Shown here: piece after piece, positions 8,601 through 15,731 of the stretch | Position numbering within the stretch: the first letter of the stretch is position 1 | Layout of the letters: each line of letters begins with the position of its first letter | Assembly (NCBI GenBank): GCA_016197365.1 | Contig: JACPVS010000021.1 | Location: 310,001 to 374,000 of the forward strand | Direction of reading: 5' to 3' | Length of the DNA stretch: 64,000 nt | Source of the DNA: Mycolicibacterium cosmeticum | Lineage (GTDB): Bacteria; Actinomycetota; Actinomycetes; Mycobacteriales; Mycobacteriaceae | The notes under the pieces: generated by a model | The model's database searches: none | What the model was told of the DNA's origin: nothing | Seen by the model: the letters and a program-made list of their open reading frames with translations, nothing else | Position numbers and translations under genes: made by a program

Positions 8601-11600
8601 CACGACACCCAGCGCGTCGGTCGCGTTGTTTTTGGTCGGCACGCTCGCCGAGGGCACCTCGTTCAGCTTCTCGATGGGGATCGAGACGGTGATCGTGGTG
8701 CTGGCGCCGAAGCTGTCGGTGACGGTCATGTTGAACGTGTCATTGAGGTCGTTGCCCGTCGCCCCGATCGCCGACGCGGCGTGGTAGTAGCCGTAGGTCT
8801 TGGCGATGGTGTAGCTGAAGCTGCCGTCGGACTTGACCGTCACCGTGCCGCCGTTGGAGGTACTGAGCAGCTGTCCGAGTGACCCGCCTGGGTAGCTGAT
8901 GGCGTCGCCGTCGGTGTCGGCCGCGACGACCTTGCCGCTGCTCGACTGCCAGTACACGCCCAGCACGTTGGTCACCGAGGAACTGGTGACCGTCGTGGTG
9001 CCCGCCGTCGGGGCCGCATTGCTGATGACCGGGGTGACGGTGACCGTGCCGACCTTGATCTGCAGGCCGTAGGCGGTCCCGTAGACGTCGAAGGTGTCGT
9101 CGGTGCCGCCGATGTGACCGGTGGCGGTCCTGGTGTAGGTGTAACCCGCACCGTTGAACACGACGGTGCCATAGTCCGCGCCGGTGGCGGTGTAGTTGGT
9201 GAACAGCGCATTGTTGGTCGAGGAACCCAGGCTCACACCGCCGGAGGTGACGCCCGGCGCTCCGTTGGTCTTCGTGATGTTCACGTTGTCCAGCGGGCTG
9301 GTCAGGCTCAACACGCCAAGTGCCACAAGGACATCCGATGTTCCACCGCGGCCGTCGCTGACCACGATGGTGAATGAGTCGGAGTAGGTGATGCCGCTGC
9401 TGACCTTCGGGATGTAGACGTAGCTGCCGTCAGCGTTGACGTGGGCGATGCCGCCGGCGCCGGTGTAGTCGGTGGAGGTGTCACCGGTGGCGCCCTTGAT
9501 CGAGTAGCTCAGGGGGTCGTTGTCGGCGTTGATGACCGCGTTGACCTGTCCGCGCACGATCCCGGTGTTGTCGCCGAGGGTGTTGGACGGAACCCCGCCG
9601 ATCGGCGGCAGGTTCCACGTCGGGATGGTCACGGTGACCTGGACGCTGGTGGTCCCGCCGTGGAGGTCGTCGACGGTGATGGTGAACGTGTCGATCTTGT
9701 CGGCGGCCGTCGCGCCGGTGGCACTGGCGGTATTGCGGGCGTCGATACCTGCCGTGTATGTGTAATCGCCCGTCAGCGCGCTGACGATGACCGAACCCTT
9801 GCCGGTGGTGAAGATCACCGGTGTGTACGCGTGGATCGCGTCGTCATCGGAGTCGATGTTGATCTTGCCGGTCACCGTGCCCAAAATGCTGTTGCTGCCG
9901 GTGTTTTCGTAGCTGGCGACCGGGGTCTGGTTGACCGAGTTCGACAGGTGCACGGTGAACGCCGCGGTGTCGAACGAGAGCAGGCTGCCGTCCGAGACCG
10001 TGATGGTCACCAGATCGGTCAGGTTCAGGCCGGCTGCCGCATGCGGGGCGTACGGCGTGTAGGTGAACGTGTAGGTGCCGTCTGCTGCCGGAGTGGTGTT
10101 GACGTTCACCGAGCCGAGCAACGACGTCGAGGTGAAGCTCAGCGAATCACCGTTATCGTCGTGAGCCTTGAAAGTTCCTGTCAGCACGCCGGTTTGGTTG
10201 TTGGTGCTGATGATGGTCGGCTGGGTGTCGAAGACCGGGGCCAGGTTGACCGTCGGGATGGTCACCGTCACCAGCACATCGGTGGTGCCGCCGTGCAAGT
10301 CGTCCACCGTGATGGTGAACGAGTCCGTCTTGGCCGAGGCCGGGGCGCCCTGCACACTGGCGGCGGCCCTGGCATCGGCGTTCGCCGTGTAGGTGTAGTC
10401 ACCGGTCAGCGCGCTGACTATCACCGAACCCTTACTGGTGGTGAAGATCACCGGCGTGAAGGCATGCACGATGTCGTCGTCGGAGTCCACATTGATCTTG
10501 CCGGTCACCGTGCCGAGCAGGCTGCTGCCGCCGGTGTTCTCATAGCTCGCGACGGGGGTTTGATTGACCGTGTTCGACAGGTGCACCGTGAACGTCGCCG
10601 AGTCGGACAGCAGGCCCGGATCCCAGGCCGTGATGGTCACCAGGTCGGTCAGGTTCAAGCCGGCCGCCGCATGCGGCAGGTACGGCGTGTAAGTGAAGGT
10701 GTACCAACCGTTTTCGTCCGGCGTCTCGTCGACGTCGACCTTGCCGAGCACACCGATGCCGGTGAAGCTCAGCGTGTCGTCGTCCTGGTCGGTGGCCTGG
10801 AACTTCCCGGTGAGGACACCGGTCTGGTTGTTGGTGTCGGTGATGGCGGGCGGCGTGTTGAACGTCGGGGCGTGGTTGCCGAGGATGGGGCTGCCCTCGT
10901 AGTGGAAGCTCACCTCGTATTCGACGTCGTTGCCGTCGGGGTTGATCGGGTGCGCGAGGATGCCGAGGCCGTCGTTGATGTTCACCCTGAAGGTGACATC
11001 CGCGCCGTTGACCAGACCGCTCGGTGACGGCACATAGGTGAACGTGCCGTCCAGGCCCATCACGATGAGGCCCTCACTGGGCTGCTGGTTGATGCCGGTC
11101 GTGTAGATGAGCGGATCGCCGTCGGGGTCGGTGCTGGTGAGCTTGTAGGTGCCCGGCAGCGGACCGGTGGAGACGATGGGCTGCCCGGGCAGGTGGTTGG
11201 TGGCCAGCCGCTCGTAGCGGGTGTAGGCCGCAGCCAGGAAGAGGTAGACGGGCACGCTCAACGGAGTCGGCGCACCGTTGAACAGGGTGGCCTGCAACAG
11301 GGTCTGCAGGGTGACCACGTATCCCGCGGCGACCTGTGACGGCGCCAGGATCGGGTTGTCCGGGTAGGCCGGGAAGAACTTGTCGACGGCATTCGCGAAC
11401 TGCTCGATGAAGCTGGCGAACGGCCGGAAGGCCGGGATGTCCGGCGGCGCCGGGACAAGATCGGCCAGCGACGAGGCGGCCAGCGCGCCGGAGACCGGGG
11501 TGGCGGTGGCACTGAACAACGAGGTCTTGGCAGCCGACTTCGCCGAGCCGGCTTCGTTGGTGGCGACGACGGGCGCCGCGACACCGGGCTCGTTGGTGGC

Positions 11601-12248
11601 CGTCGGGATGGAGGGAGTCTCGACGACCGGCGTCGTGACGGCGGGGGTCTCCGTCGTTCCCGTCCCGGTGCCTGTGGTGCCGGTGCCCGTTCCGGTGCCT
11701 TCGGTGGTCTCGGGGATCTCCGGGGTGCCGGTGGTGCCCGTCGTGGGGGTCGAGGTGCCGGTGGTGGGGCTGGAGGTGCCCGACGTGCTGGTGCTGCTGC
11801 TGCTGCCCGACGTCGTCGAGTTGTGCGCGCCACCGGAGCTGCTCACCGTGGTGGTGGGACCGCCGTTGCTGCTCGTCGTGGTCGACGTCCCGGTCGACCC
11901 GCTGGTGGTCGTTTCTTCCTTGGTCGTGCCGGTGGTCGTCGAGCCGGTGGTAGTGCCGCCACCGGTCGATCCGGACGTTCCCGTGCTGCCGGTCCCGGTG
12001 CCGGTCTCGCCGGTCGTCCCGGTGGTGGTGCCGGTCGTCCCGGTGCCGCCGGTGGTGGTGCCGGTCGTGCCGGTGCCCGCTCCCGTTCCGGTGCCCGACG
12101 GGGAATCCCCACTGGGCGGGTTGTCACCGGTTTCAGCGGCCGCGATCCCGGGCGCGGCGGCCGCGACCGAGAGGCCTAGAAACGCTGCGACTGCGAACTC
12201 GCTAGCACGCTTCCGAGTTTTCGCTGAATGCTTACGATGAGCCGCCAC
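5634..12248 (-). CDS. Giant secreted cadherin/VCBS-like tandem-repeat surface protein
   Basis: 2204 residues from a GTG with a GGAAGGA ribosome site 5 bases upstream. Residues 1-40 form a Sec-type signal peptide (basic start, AAFLGLSVAAAAPGIAAAE). Residues about 41-235 are an extreme Gly/Thr/Ser linker. About 245-345 is a helical segment (LADLVPAPPDIPAFRPFASF). The rest is beta-sandwich repeats of cadherin/Ig-like 'VCBS' type with DxDGD calcium-binding-like turns, GTFTYTP strands and FxVxVNDGHGGT ends. I see no LPXTG motif and no C-terminal membrane helix, so how it is held on the cell is unknown. It sits between ribBA and ribE, where M. tuberculosis has only small genes. Adhesion or biofilm function is inferred from the architecture. 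Confidence 0.85.
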   Translation of the reverse strand: MAAHRKHSAKTRKRASEFAVAAFLGLSVAAAAPGIAAAETGDNPPSGDSPSGTGTGAGTGTTGTTTGGTGTTGTTTGTTGETGTGTGSTGTSGSTGGGTTTGSTTTGTTKEETTTSGSTGTSTTTSSNGGPTTTVSSSGGAHNSTTSGSSSSTSTSGTSSPTTGTSTPTTGTTGTPEIPETTEGTGTGTGTTGTGTGTTETPAVTTPVVETPSIPTATNEPGVAAPVVATNEAGSAKSAAKTSLFSATATPVSGALAASSLADLVPAPPDIPAFRPFASFIEQFANAVDKFFPAYPDNPILAPSQVAAGYVVTLQTLLQATLFNGAPTPLSVPVYLFLAAAYTRYERLATNHLPGQPIVSTGPLPGTYKLTSTDPDGDPLIYTTGINQQPSEGLIVMGLDGTFTYVPSPSGLVNGADVTFRVNINDGLGILAHPINPDGNDVEYEVSFHYEGSPILGNHAPTFNTPPAITDTNNQTGVLTGKFQATDQDDDTLSFTGIGVLGKVDVDETPDENGWYTFTYTPYLPHAAAGLNLTDLVTITAWDPGLLSDSATFTVHLSNTVNQTPVASYENTGGSSLLGTVTGKINVDSDDDIVHAFTPVIFTTSKGSVIVSALTGDYTYTANADARAAASVQGAPASAKTDSFTITVDDLHGGTTDVLVTVTIPTVNLAPVFDTQPTIISTNNQTGVLTGTFKAHDDNGDSLSFTSTSLLGSVNVNTTPAADGTYTFTYTPYAPHAAAGLNLTDLVTITVSDGSLLSFDTAAFTVHLSNSVNQTPVASYENTGSNSILGTVTGKINIDSDDDAIHAYTPVIFTTGKGSVIVSALTGDYTYTAGIDARNTASATGATAADKIDTFTITVDDLHGGTTSVQVTVTIPTWNLPPIGGVPSNTLGDNTGIVRGQVNAVINADNDPLSYSIKGATGDTSTDYTGAGGIAHVNADGSYVYIPKVSSGITYSDSFTIVVSDGRGGTSDVLVALGVLSLTSPLDNVNITKTNGAPGVTSGGVSLGSSTNNALFTNYTATGADYGTVVFNGAGYTYTRTATGHIGGTDDTFDVYGTAYGLQIKVGTVTVTPVISNAAPTAGTTTVTSSSVTNVLGVYWQSSSGKVVAADTDGDAISYPGGSLGQLLSTSNGGTVTVKSDGSFSYTIAKTYGYYHAASAIGATGNDLNDTFNMTVTDSFGASTTITVSIPIEKLNEVPSASVPTKNNATDALGVVRGTLNGSDDDDDTLTYTLIGATNGSVKGSNGGIITVSGTSYTYIPTAGKTTDTFQVLVNDGHGGTSTATVSLSGLTTPSATTGVNTSTPNVVTGQLNTAGNTGLTYSVGGQGVKGTVTVTSTGAFTYTRDGSLGHTQTPGDTFTIKATDANGNTVTIATVNVTPTVANNAPTGNGVTTDAPVGSPTYNPLGGPSDKQTTTGTLKATDADGDALTFAAGTYDTANGGSVTVSSAGTFTYTLTKFAPFGIHDDYWHNAAATGYPGDTFTVNVTDGFGGTTAVTYSVPVATLNKVPDSSVSVGSKTTDALGVVRGTVSGSDDDSDGLTYSLVGAVNGAAATANGGIIRFSGNSFTYIPTAGKTTDSFQVLVNDGHGGTSTATVSLSGLTTPSAVTGVNTSTANVVTGQLNTAGNTGLTYSVGSQGAKGTVTVTSTGAFTYTRSGVLGHTQTPGDTFTIKATDANGNSVTIATVSVTPTVANSAPVANGVTVTTSNLATVDLGINRQQTTTGTIKATDADGDTVTFAAGNYDTNNGGSITVAANGTFTYTIKKTKDVPIFGGQDSYWHNAAVPGAPGDVFTITASDLFGGSSTLSFAIPIEKLNTNPTGSFSNTGTDALGVVRGTVSGSDDDGDTTTYSLVGASGGSASSTKGGIVTLSGNTYTYIPTKDAGTDSFNVLVNDGHGGTATVTVSVTATTPSPVTNINTSTNNVVTGNLNIPAGDTGLGLTYSVGSQGAKGTVTVTAAGGFTYTRNGALGHTQTPGDTFTINATDASGKTVTIASVSVTPTVINNVPTASLTTAPTVGTLSGTVQTSTGKITANDTDTDTLSYSASGLASGASVTFNADGTFTYTADITTATRHAAAKYGATAAEKNQTFTVNVTDGYGGTAPVVVTVPIYAVNSAPTISGSKVLLTIGMSTDDADGDNIPTTKNPATGQAGYSLSNGGTLVGILSVGVTYTTTSTVTLTVWDGYYVVTNGVVTSTLSSASKTW
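5900..8622 (-). repeat. Three tandem ~930-bp coding repeats
   Basis: Inside the giant gene, a unit of about 310 residues is repeated three times. Landmark TDALGVVRGT occurs near 8600, 7670 and 6745, and a nearly identical stretch encoding the TVTVT/YTR/LGHTQTPGDTF region recurs near 8190, 7260 and 6330, giving steps of about 930 and 928 bases. Each unit contains three beta-sandwich modules (SDDD.., GLTYSVG.QG.KGTVTV.., DADGD..YWHNAA..). Identity looks high at DNA level for long stretches, so unequal recombination could change copy number. Confidence 0.8.
9610..10845 (-). repeat. Two tandem ~630-bp coding repeats
   Basis: A second, different repeat family in the N-terminal half of the giant protein. 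The TNNQTGVLTG landmark is encoded at about 10830 and 10200, exactly 630 bases apart, followed in both copies by the PYxPHAAAGLNLTDLVTI, NQTPVASYENTG, SALTGDYTYTA and DDLHGGTT segments. Two sandwich modules per unit. Confidence 0.8.
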
Positions 12249-12476
12249 CGGTGTCCTTCCCGACGCCCCCGTTCCGACACCACTTGAGCAGCGATGTAGG
12301 CAACGACGAGTTAATTAATTGACGCGAAAGTTAACACGGCGGTGGTTACCAACGGAAGGTTTTCCTGAGAAAAAACTGAGCCGTGTCCTGCCAGCCGGTT
12401 TGGCCGCAGTTCTAGAACACGTTCTTGTTGCTGAACCAGCAGCCGCAGGTGTGGCAGCAATCAGGTACGGGCGTCC
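12249..12476 (-). promoter_or_regulatory. Upstream region of the giant gene
   Basis: 228 bases without a gene. AT-rich patch TTAATTAATT (12311-12320) and GTTAAC (12330-12335) stand out from the GC-rich surroundings and could hold a -10 region for the minus-strand giant gene, giving a leader of about 55 bases. Further up are a direct repeat CTGAG-A6-CTGAG (12365-12380) and an inverted repeat AGAAC-AC-GTTCT (12414-12425). No terminator for ribE is obvious. Regulatory meaning is unproven. Confidence 0.35.
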
Positions 12477-13094
12477 CTATCGGGCGGCCATCAACCGCTC
12501 GACATATTTGGCGATCACGTCGACCTCGAGGTTCACCGGAGTGCCCACGGCGGCGCGGCCGAGAGTGGTCAACGCCAAGGTGGTGGGGATGAGCGACACC
12601 TCGAACCAGTCGCCCGAGTCGCCGTCACCGCTATCGCCACCGAGCCCCGACACCGTCAGCGAGATGCCGTCGACGGTGATGGACCCCTTCTCCACGACAT
12701 ACCGGGACAGGTCCGCGGGCAGCGCGATGCGCACGATCTCCCAGTGCTCGGACGGGGACCGGGAGATGACCCGCCCCGTCCCGTCGACGTGGCCCTGCAC
12801 GATGTGACCACCGAGCCGGCTGTTTACGGCGGCTGCGCGCTCCAGATTGACCTGGCTGCCGACGCCGATGGCGCTCAGACTCGACCGGTTCAGCGTCTCG
12901 GCCATCACGTCGGCAGTGAACGCGCCGTCGGAGCGCACCTCCACCACCGTCAGGCACACACCGTTGACGGCGATGGAATCACCGTGCCCGGCATCCGAGG
13001 TCACCACCGGACCCTTGATGACCAGACGGGCCGAATCATCGAGATTGTCGATGCCGACGATCTCGCCCAGTTCCTCAACGATTCCGGTGAACAT
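12477..13094 (-). CDS. ribE: Riboflavin synthase alpha subunit
   Basis: 205 residues. Dismutates two 6,7-dimethyl-8-ribityllumazine molecules to riboflavin and the pyrimidine precursor. Two tandem lumazine-binding barrels are visible: MFTGIVEELG at residue 1 with NGVCLTVV, and the second with GGHIVQGHVDGTGRV (about residues 93-107) and GSITVDGISLTV. The start is fixed by the conserved MFTGIVEE. It is called ribC in M. tuberculosis. It is divergent from lprG and separated from ribBA by the giant gene, so it is not in one transcript with ribBA unless read-through crosses 6.6 kb. Confidence 0.97.
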   Translation of the reverse strand: MFTGIVEELGEIVGIDNLDDSARLVIKGPVVTSDAGHGDSIAVNGVCLTVVEVRSDGAFTADVMAETLNRSSLSAIGVGSQVNLERAAAVNSRLGGHIVQGHVDGTGRVISRSPSEHWEIVRIALPADLSRYVVEKGSITVDGISLTVSGLGGDSGDGDSGDWFEVSLIPTTLALTTLGRAAVGTPVNLEVDVIAKYVERLMAAR

Positions 13095-13170
13095 GGGTGT
13101 CAGGCTAGTGCGCGCACCGACGGGCAACGGCCCCGACCGGTGTAGAACCGGGCAGTCCAGCCGCAACCAC

Positions 13171-13176
13171 TACGAT
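13171..13176 (+). promoter_or_regulatory. -10 box TACGAT giving a leaderless lprG transcript
   Basis: TACGAT lies seven bases before the ATG at 13184. That spacing puts the transcription start on or next to the start codon, the usual mycobacterial leaderless arrangement. It also argues against the ATG at 13175, which lies inside the box. Confidence 0.5.
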
Positions 13177-13183
13177 GCTGGGT

Positions 13184-13909
13184 ATGCAGACGCAGCAACG
13201 CCGTGCAATTCGTGTCCGTTTCCTGATCCCCTTCCTGGCGGTGTTCCTGGCTGCGCTGGGACTTGTCGGGTGTTCGTCGTCGCCGAAGCAGAACGACGCC
13301 CCGCTTCCCGACGCCGCCGCACTGCTCAAGCAGTCCGCCGACACGACCCGCGCCCAGACGAGCGCACACGTGGTGCTGACCACGACCGGGGACATCAAGT
13401 CCCTGCCGATCACGATTCTCACCGGTGACATGACGCTGACCCCGGCGGTCGCCGCGCAGGGCAAGGCCGACATCATGTTCCTCGGCCAGAAGCTCTCCGA
13501 CGTGAAGTTCGTGGTGTCCGACGGCAACCTGTACGGGGCCATCACCGCCGGCGGTGCCATGGAGAACTTCGGCCCGGCCGCCGACATCTACGACATCTCG
13601 ACGATCCTCAGCCCGGAGAACGGGTTGGCCAACATCCTGACCACCTTCGCCGACCCGAAAGCGGAGGGTCGCGAGTCGATCAACGGCGCGGACGCGGTGA
13701 AGATCAGCGGCACCGTGCCCGCCGACGCGATGAACAAGATCGCGCCCGCACTGAAGGTCACCGGACCGATCCCGGGCACCGCCTGGATCCGCGAGGACGG
13801 CGACCACCAGCTGCAGCAGGTCAAGTTCGACATCGCCGAGGGGAAGACCATCCAGATGACGTTGTCGGACTGGGGTAAGACCGTCACCGTCGACAAACCC
13901 GCCGCCTGA
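13184..13909 (+). CDS. lprG: Lipoprotein LprG, envelope lipid carrier
   Basis: 241 residues from ATG 13184 (an ATG at 13175 falls in the promoter). N-terminal hydrophobic signal ends in the lipobox LVGC, giving a lipid-anchored periplasmic protein. The mature part matches LprG/LppX-fold proteins: SAHVVLTTTG, a FGPAADIYD segment, and GLANILTTFADPKAEGR, closely like Rv1411c. LprG binds triacylated lipids (lipoarabinomannan, triacylglycerol) in a hydrophobic pocket and works with the P55 transporter encoded next, which overlaps it by one base (TGATG). The lprG-P55 pair inside the rib locus is conserved in mycobacteria. Confidence 0.93.
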   Translation: MQTQQRRAIRVRFLIPFLAVFLAALGLVGCSSSPKQNDAPLPDAAALLKQSADTTRAQTSAHVVLTTTGDIKSLPITILTGDMTLTPAVAAQGKADIMFLGQKLSDVKFVVSDGNLYGAITAGGAMENFGPAADIYDISTILSPENGLANILTTFADPKAEGRESINGADAVKISGTVPADAMNKIAPALKVTGPIPGTAWIREDGDHQLQQVKFDIAEGKTIQMTLSDWGKTVTVDKPAA

Positions 13910-15477
13910 TGCCGGCCCGCACCAACCGCGGCCTCGCGATCGGCGCGGGTGGCCTGGCGGTACTGCTCGGTGCGCTGGACACCTATGTGGTGATCGCGGT
14001 GATCCGCGACATCATGGCGGCCCCGCCCAAGGGCATCGGTATCCCGCTGAACCAGATTCAGCAGGTCACCCCGATCATCACCGGGTATCTGCTCGGCTAC
14101 ATCGCGGCCATGCCGCTGCTGGGGCGGGCCTCGGACCGGTTCGGTCGAAAGTGGGTCCTGCAGGCCAGCCTGCTCGGGTTCGCCGTCGGCTCGGTCGTCA
14201 CCGCGCTGTCCACCGACCTGACCATGTTGGTCATCGGCCGCGTGATCCAGGGCACCGCCAGCGGCGCACTGCTGCCGGTCACCCTGGCGTTGGCCGCGGA
14301 CCTGTGGTCGGCCCGCAACCGGGCGACGGTGCTCGGCGGTATCGGTGCCGCCCAGGAACTGGGCAGCGTGCTCGGCCCGCTGTACGGCGTCTTCATCGTC
14401 TGGGCGCTGAGCAAATGGCAGGACGTGTTCTGGATCAACGTCCCGCTGGTGGCCGTCGCGATGGTGCTGATCCACTTCAGCCTGCCGTCTAGGGATCGCA
14501 GCAAGGAACCCCAGAAAGTCGACGTCATCGGTGGCGTACTGCTCGCCGTCGCGCTGGGTCTGGCCGTCGTCGGCATGTACAACCAGTCCCCCGATGGCAA
14601 ACAGCTTCTGCCCAGCTATGGCCCGCCGATGCTGATCGCGGCACTCGTCGTCGCCATCGGCTTCTTCGTCTGGGAGAAGTTCGCCACGACACGGCTGATC
14701 GAGCCCGCGGGCGTGCACTTCCGGCCGTTCCTGGCCGCGCTGGGCGCCTCGTTGTGCGCCGGCGCCGCCTTGATGGTGACGCTGGTCAACGTGGAGCTCT
14801 TCGGCCAGGGCGTGTTGGGTAAGAGCCAGGAAGAAACGGTGTTCCTGCTGATCTGGTTCCTGGGGGCGCTGCCCGTCGGTGCCTTGATCGGCGGCTTCGT
14901 GGCCACCCGGATCGGCGACCGCGTGGTCGCGTCCGTCGGCCTGGTGATCGCCGGCTTCGCGTACTGGCTGGTGTCACATTGGGATACCAATGTGCTTACC
15001 GCGCACCATGATCTGGGTGTAGTGGCGCTGCCGACCTTCGGCACCGACCTGGCACTGGCCGGCTTCGGGCTGGGACTGGTGATCGGTCCGCTGACCTCGG
15101 CGAGCCTGCGGGTGGTGCCGGCTGCCGAGCACGGCATCGCCTCCGCGCTGGTGGTCGTCTCCCGGATGATCGGCATGCTGATCGGTATGGCGGCACTGAG
15201 CGCCTGGGGTCTCTACAAGTTCAACCAGTTCCTGCAGGAGCGACTGGCGGCGTTGCCGGCGCCGAAGGCCGACTCACCCGGAGGCATCCTCATCGCGCAG
15301 GGCGCGCGACTGGGGCAGGCCACCAAAGAGGCCTACACCATGCAGTACGCCAGCATCTTCCTCATCACGGCGATCGTGTGTGTGGTGGGAGCGGTGTTCG
15401 CCTTGTTCGTCAGCGGTCGTAAAGAGCATGCCGATGAGGCCGAAACCGAGTTGGCGCCAAGCGAAGTCAGTAGCTAG
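13909..15477 (+). CDS. MFS exporter P55 (triacylglycerol/drug efflux)
   Basis: 522 residues, a 14-helix MFS transporter of the inner membrane, homologue of Rv1410c/P55. Visible marks are LDTYVVIAVIRDI in helix 1, the loop motif GRASDRFGRKWV (about residues 68-79), and LVIGRVIQGTASGALLPV (motif C-like antiporter region). P55 acts with LprG in moving triacylglycerides and lipoglycans to the outer layers and gives intrinsic drug tolerance in mycobacteria. The start overlaps the lprG stop by one base, so the pair is coupled. The 3' end overlaps the convergent small ORF by 4 bases. Confidence 0.93.
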   Translation: MPARTNRGLAIGAGGLAVLLGALDTYVVIAVIRDIMAAPPKGIGIPLNQIQQVTPIITGYLLGYIAAMPLLGRASDRFGRKWVLQASLLGFAVGSVVTALSTDLTMLVIGRVIQGTASGALLPVTLALAADLWSARNRATVLGGIGAAQELGSVLGPLYGVFIVWALSKWQDVFWINVPLVAVAMVLIHFSLPSRDRSKEPQKVDVIGGVLLAVALGLAVVGMYNQSPDGKQLLPSYGPPMLIAALVVAIGFFVWEKFATTRLIEPAGVHFRPFLAALGASLCAGAALMVTLVNVELFGQGVLGKSQEETVFLLIWFLGALPVGALIGGFVATRIGDRVVASVGLVIAGFAYWLVSHWDTNVLTAHHDLGVVALPTFGTDLALAGFGLGLVIGPLTSASLRVVPAAEHGIASALVVVSRMIGMLIGMAALSAWGLYKFNQFLQERLAALPAPKADSPGGILIAQGARLGQATKEAYTMQYASIFLITAIVCVVGAVFALFVSGRKEHADEAETELAPSEVSS

Positions 15478-15626
15478 CAGCGTTCGACGCCGCGCCGCAT
15501 GGCCTTGGGCTTGCGGCGCGGCGCCGCCGCCGCCGGAACACCCACGCGCACGGCGCCCCACATGATCGATTTGACGGCGCGCTGGGTCAACGGGGAAATA
15601 CCGAGCCAGTCCTGCAGGGCAGTCAT
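15474..15626 (-). CDS. Small basic protein, 50 residues, unknown
   Basis: Translating back from the ATG at 15626 gives MTALQDWLGISPLTQRAV, then a KSIMWGAVRVGV segment and a Lys/Arg-rich end (PRRKPKAMRRGVE) finishing in Cys before TAG. An AAAGGA ribosome site sits 8 bases upstream, and a TACAAT-like -10 box lies further up. The stop overlaps the convergent P55 stop. I do not recognise a family. It may be a small amphipathic or membrane-associated peptide. The ribosome site and clean overlap are the main support. Confidence 0.5.
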   Translation of the reverse strand: MTALQDWLGISPLTQRAVKSIMWGAVRVGVPAAAAPRRKPKAMRRGVERC

Positions 15627-15731
15627 GGTCTTCGTCCTTTGTTCAAGCTCTGCGCGCTCAACGATGACAACGCTTTGCCAAAATTGTACCGGCGTCCAGG
15701 AATCTTGGGGGTTCCACCGTGCCGGGCCCGA

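Noticed and set aside
5900..8622. Regular repeats considered as CRISPR or satellite DNA
   Set aside because: The period is 930 bp, the repeats are in frame and encode beta-sandwich modules; no short repeats with unique spacers.
6909..8882. 657-codon plus-strand Arg/Val-rich frame opposite the giant gene
   Set aside because: Mirror of the repetitive Thr/Val/Gly codons; it repeats with the same 930-bp period simply because the opposite strand does.
11380..12240. Val/Pro-rich plus-strand frame ending near the giant gene start
   Set aside because: Reverse complement of the Thr/Gly linker codons; no start signals.
12414..12425. AGAAC-AC-GTTCT considered as a LexA/SOS box
   Set aside because: Mycobacterial SOS boxes have the half-sites four bases apart (CGAAC-N4-GTTCG); here the gap is two and the flanks differ.
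13095..13183. FMN riboswitch sought upstream of ribE and ribBA
   Set aside because: Both leaders are too short (under about 90 bases) and lack the conserved FMN-aptamer helices.
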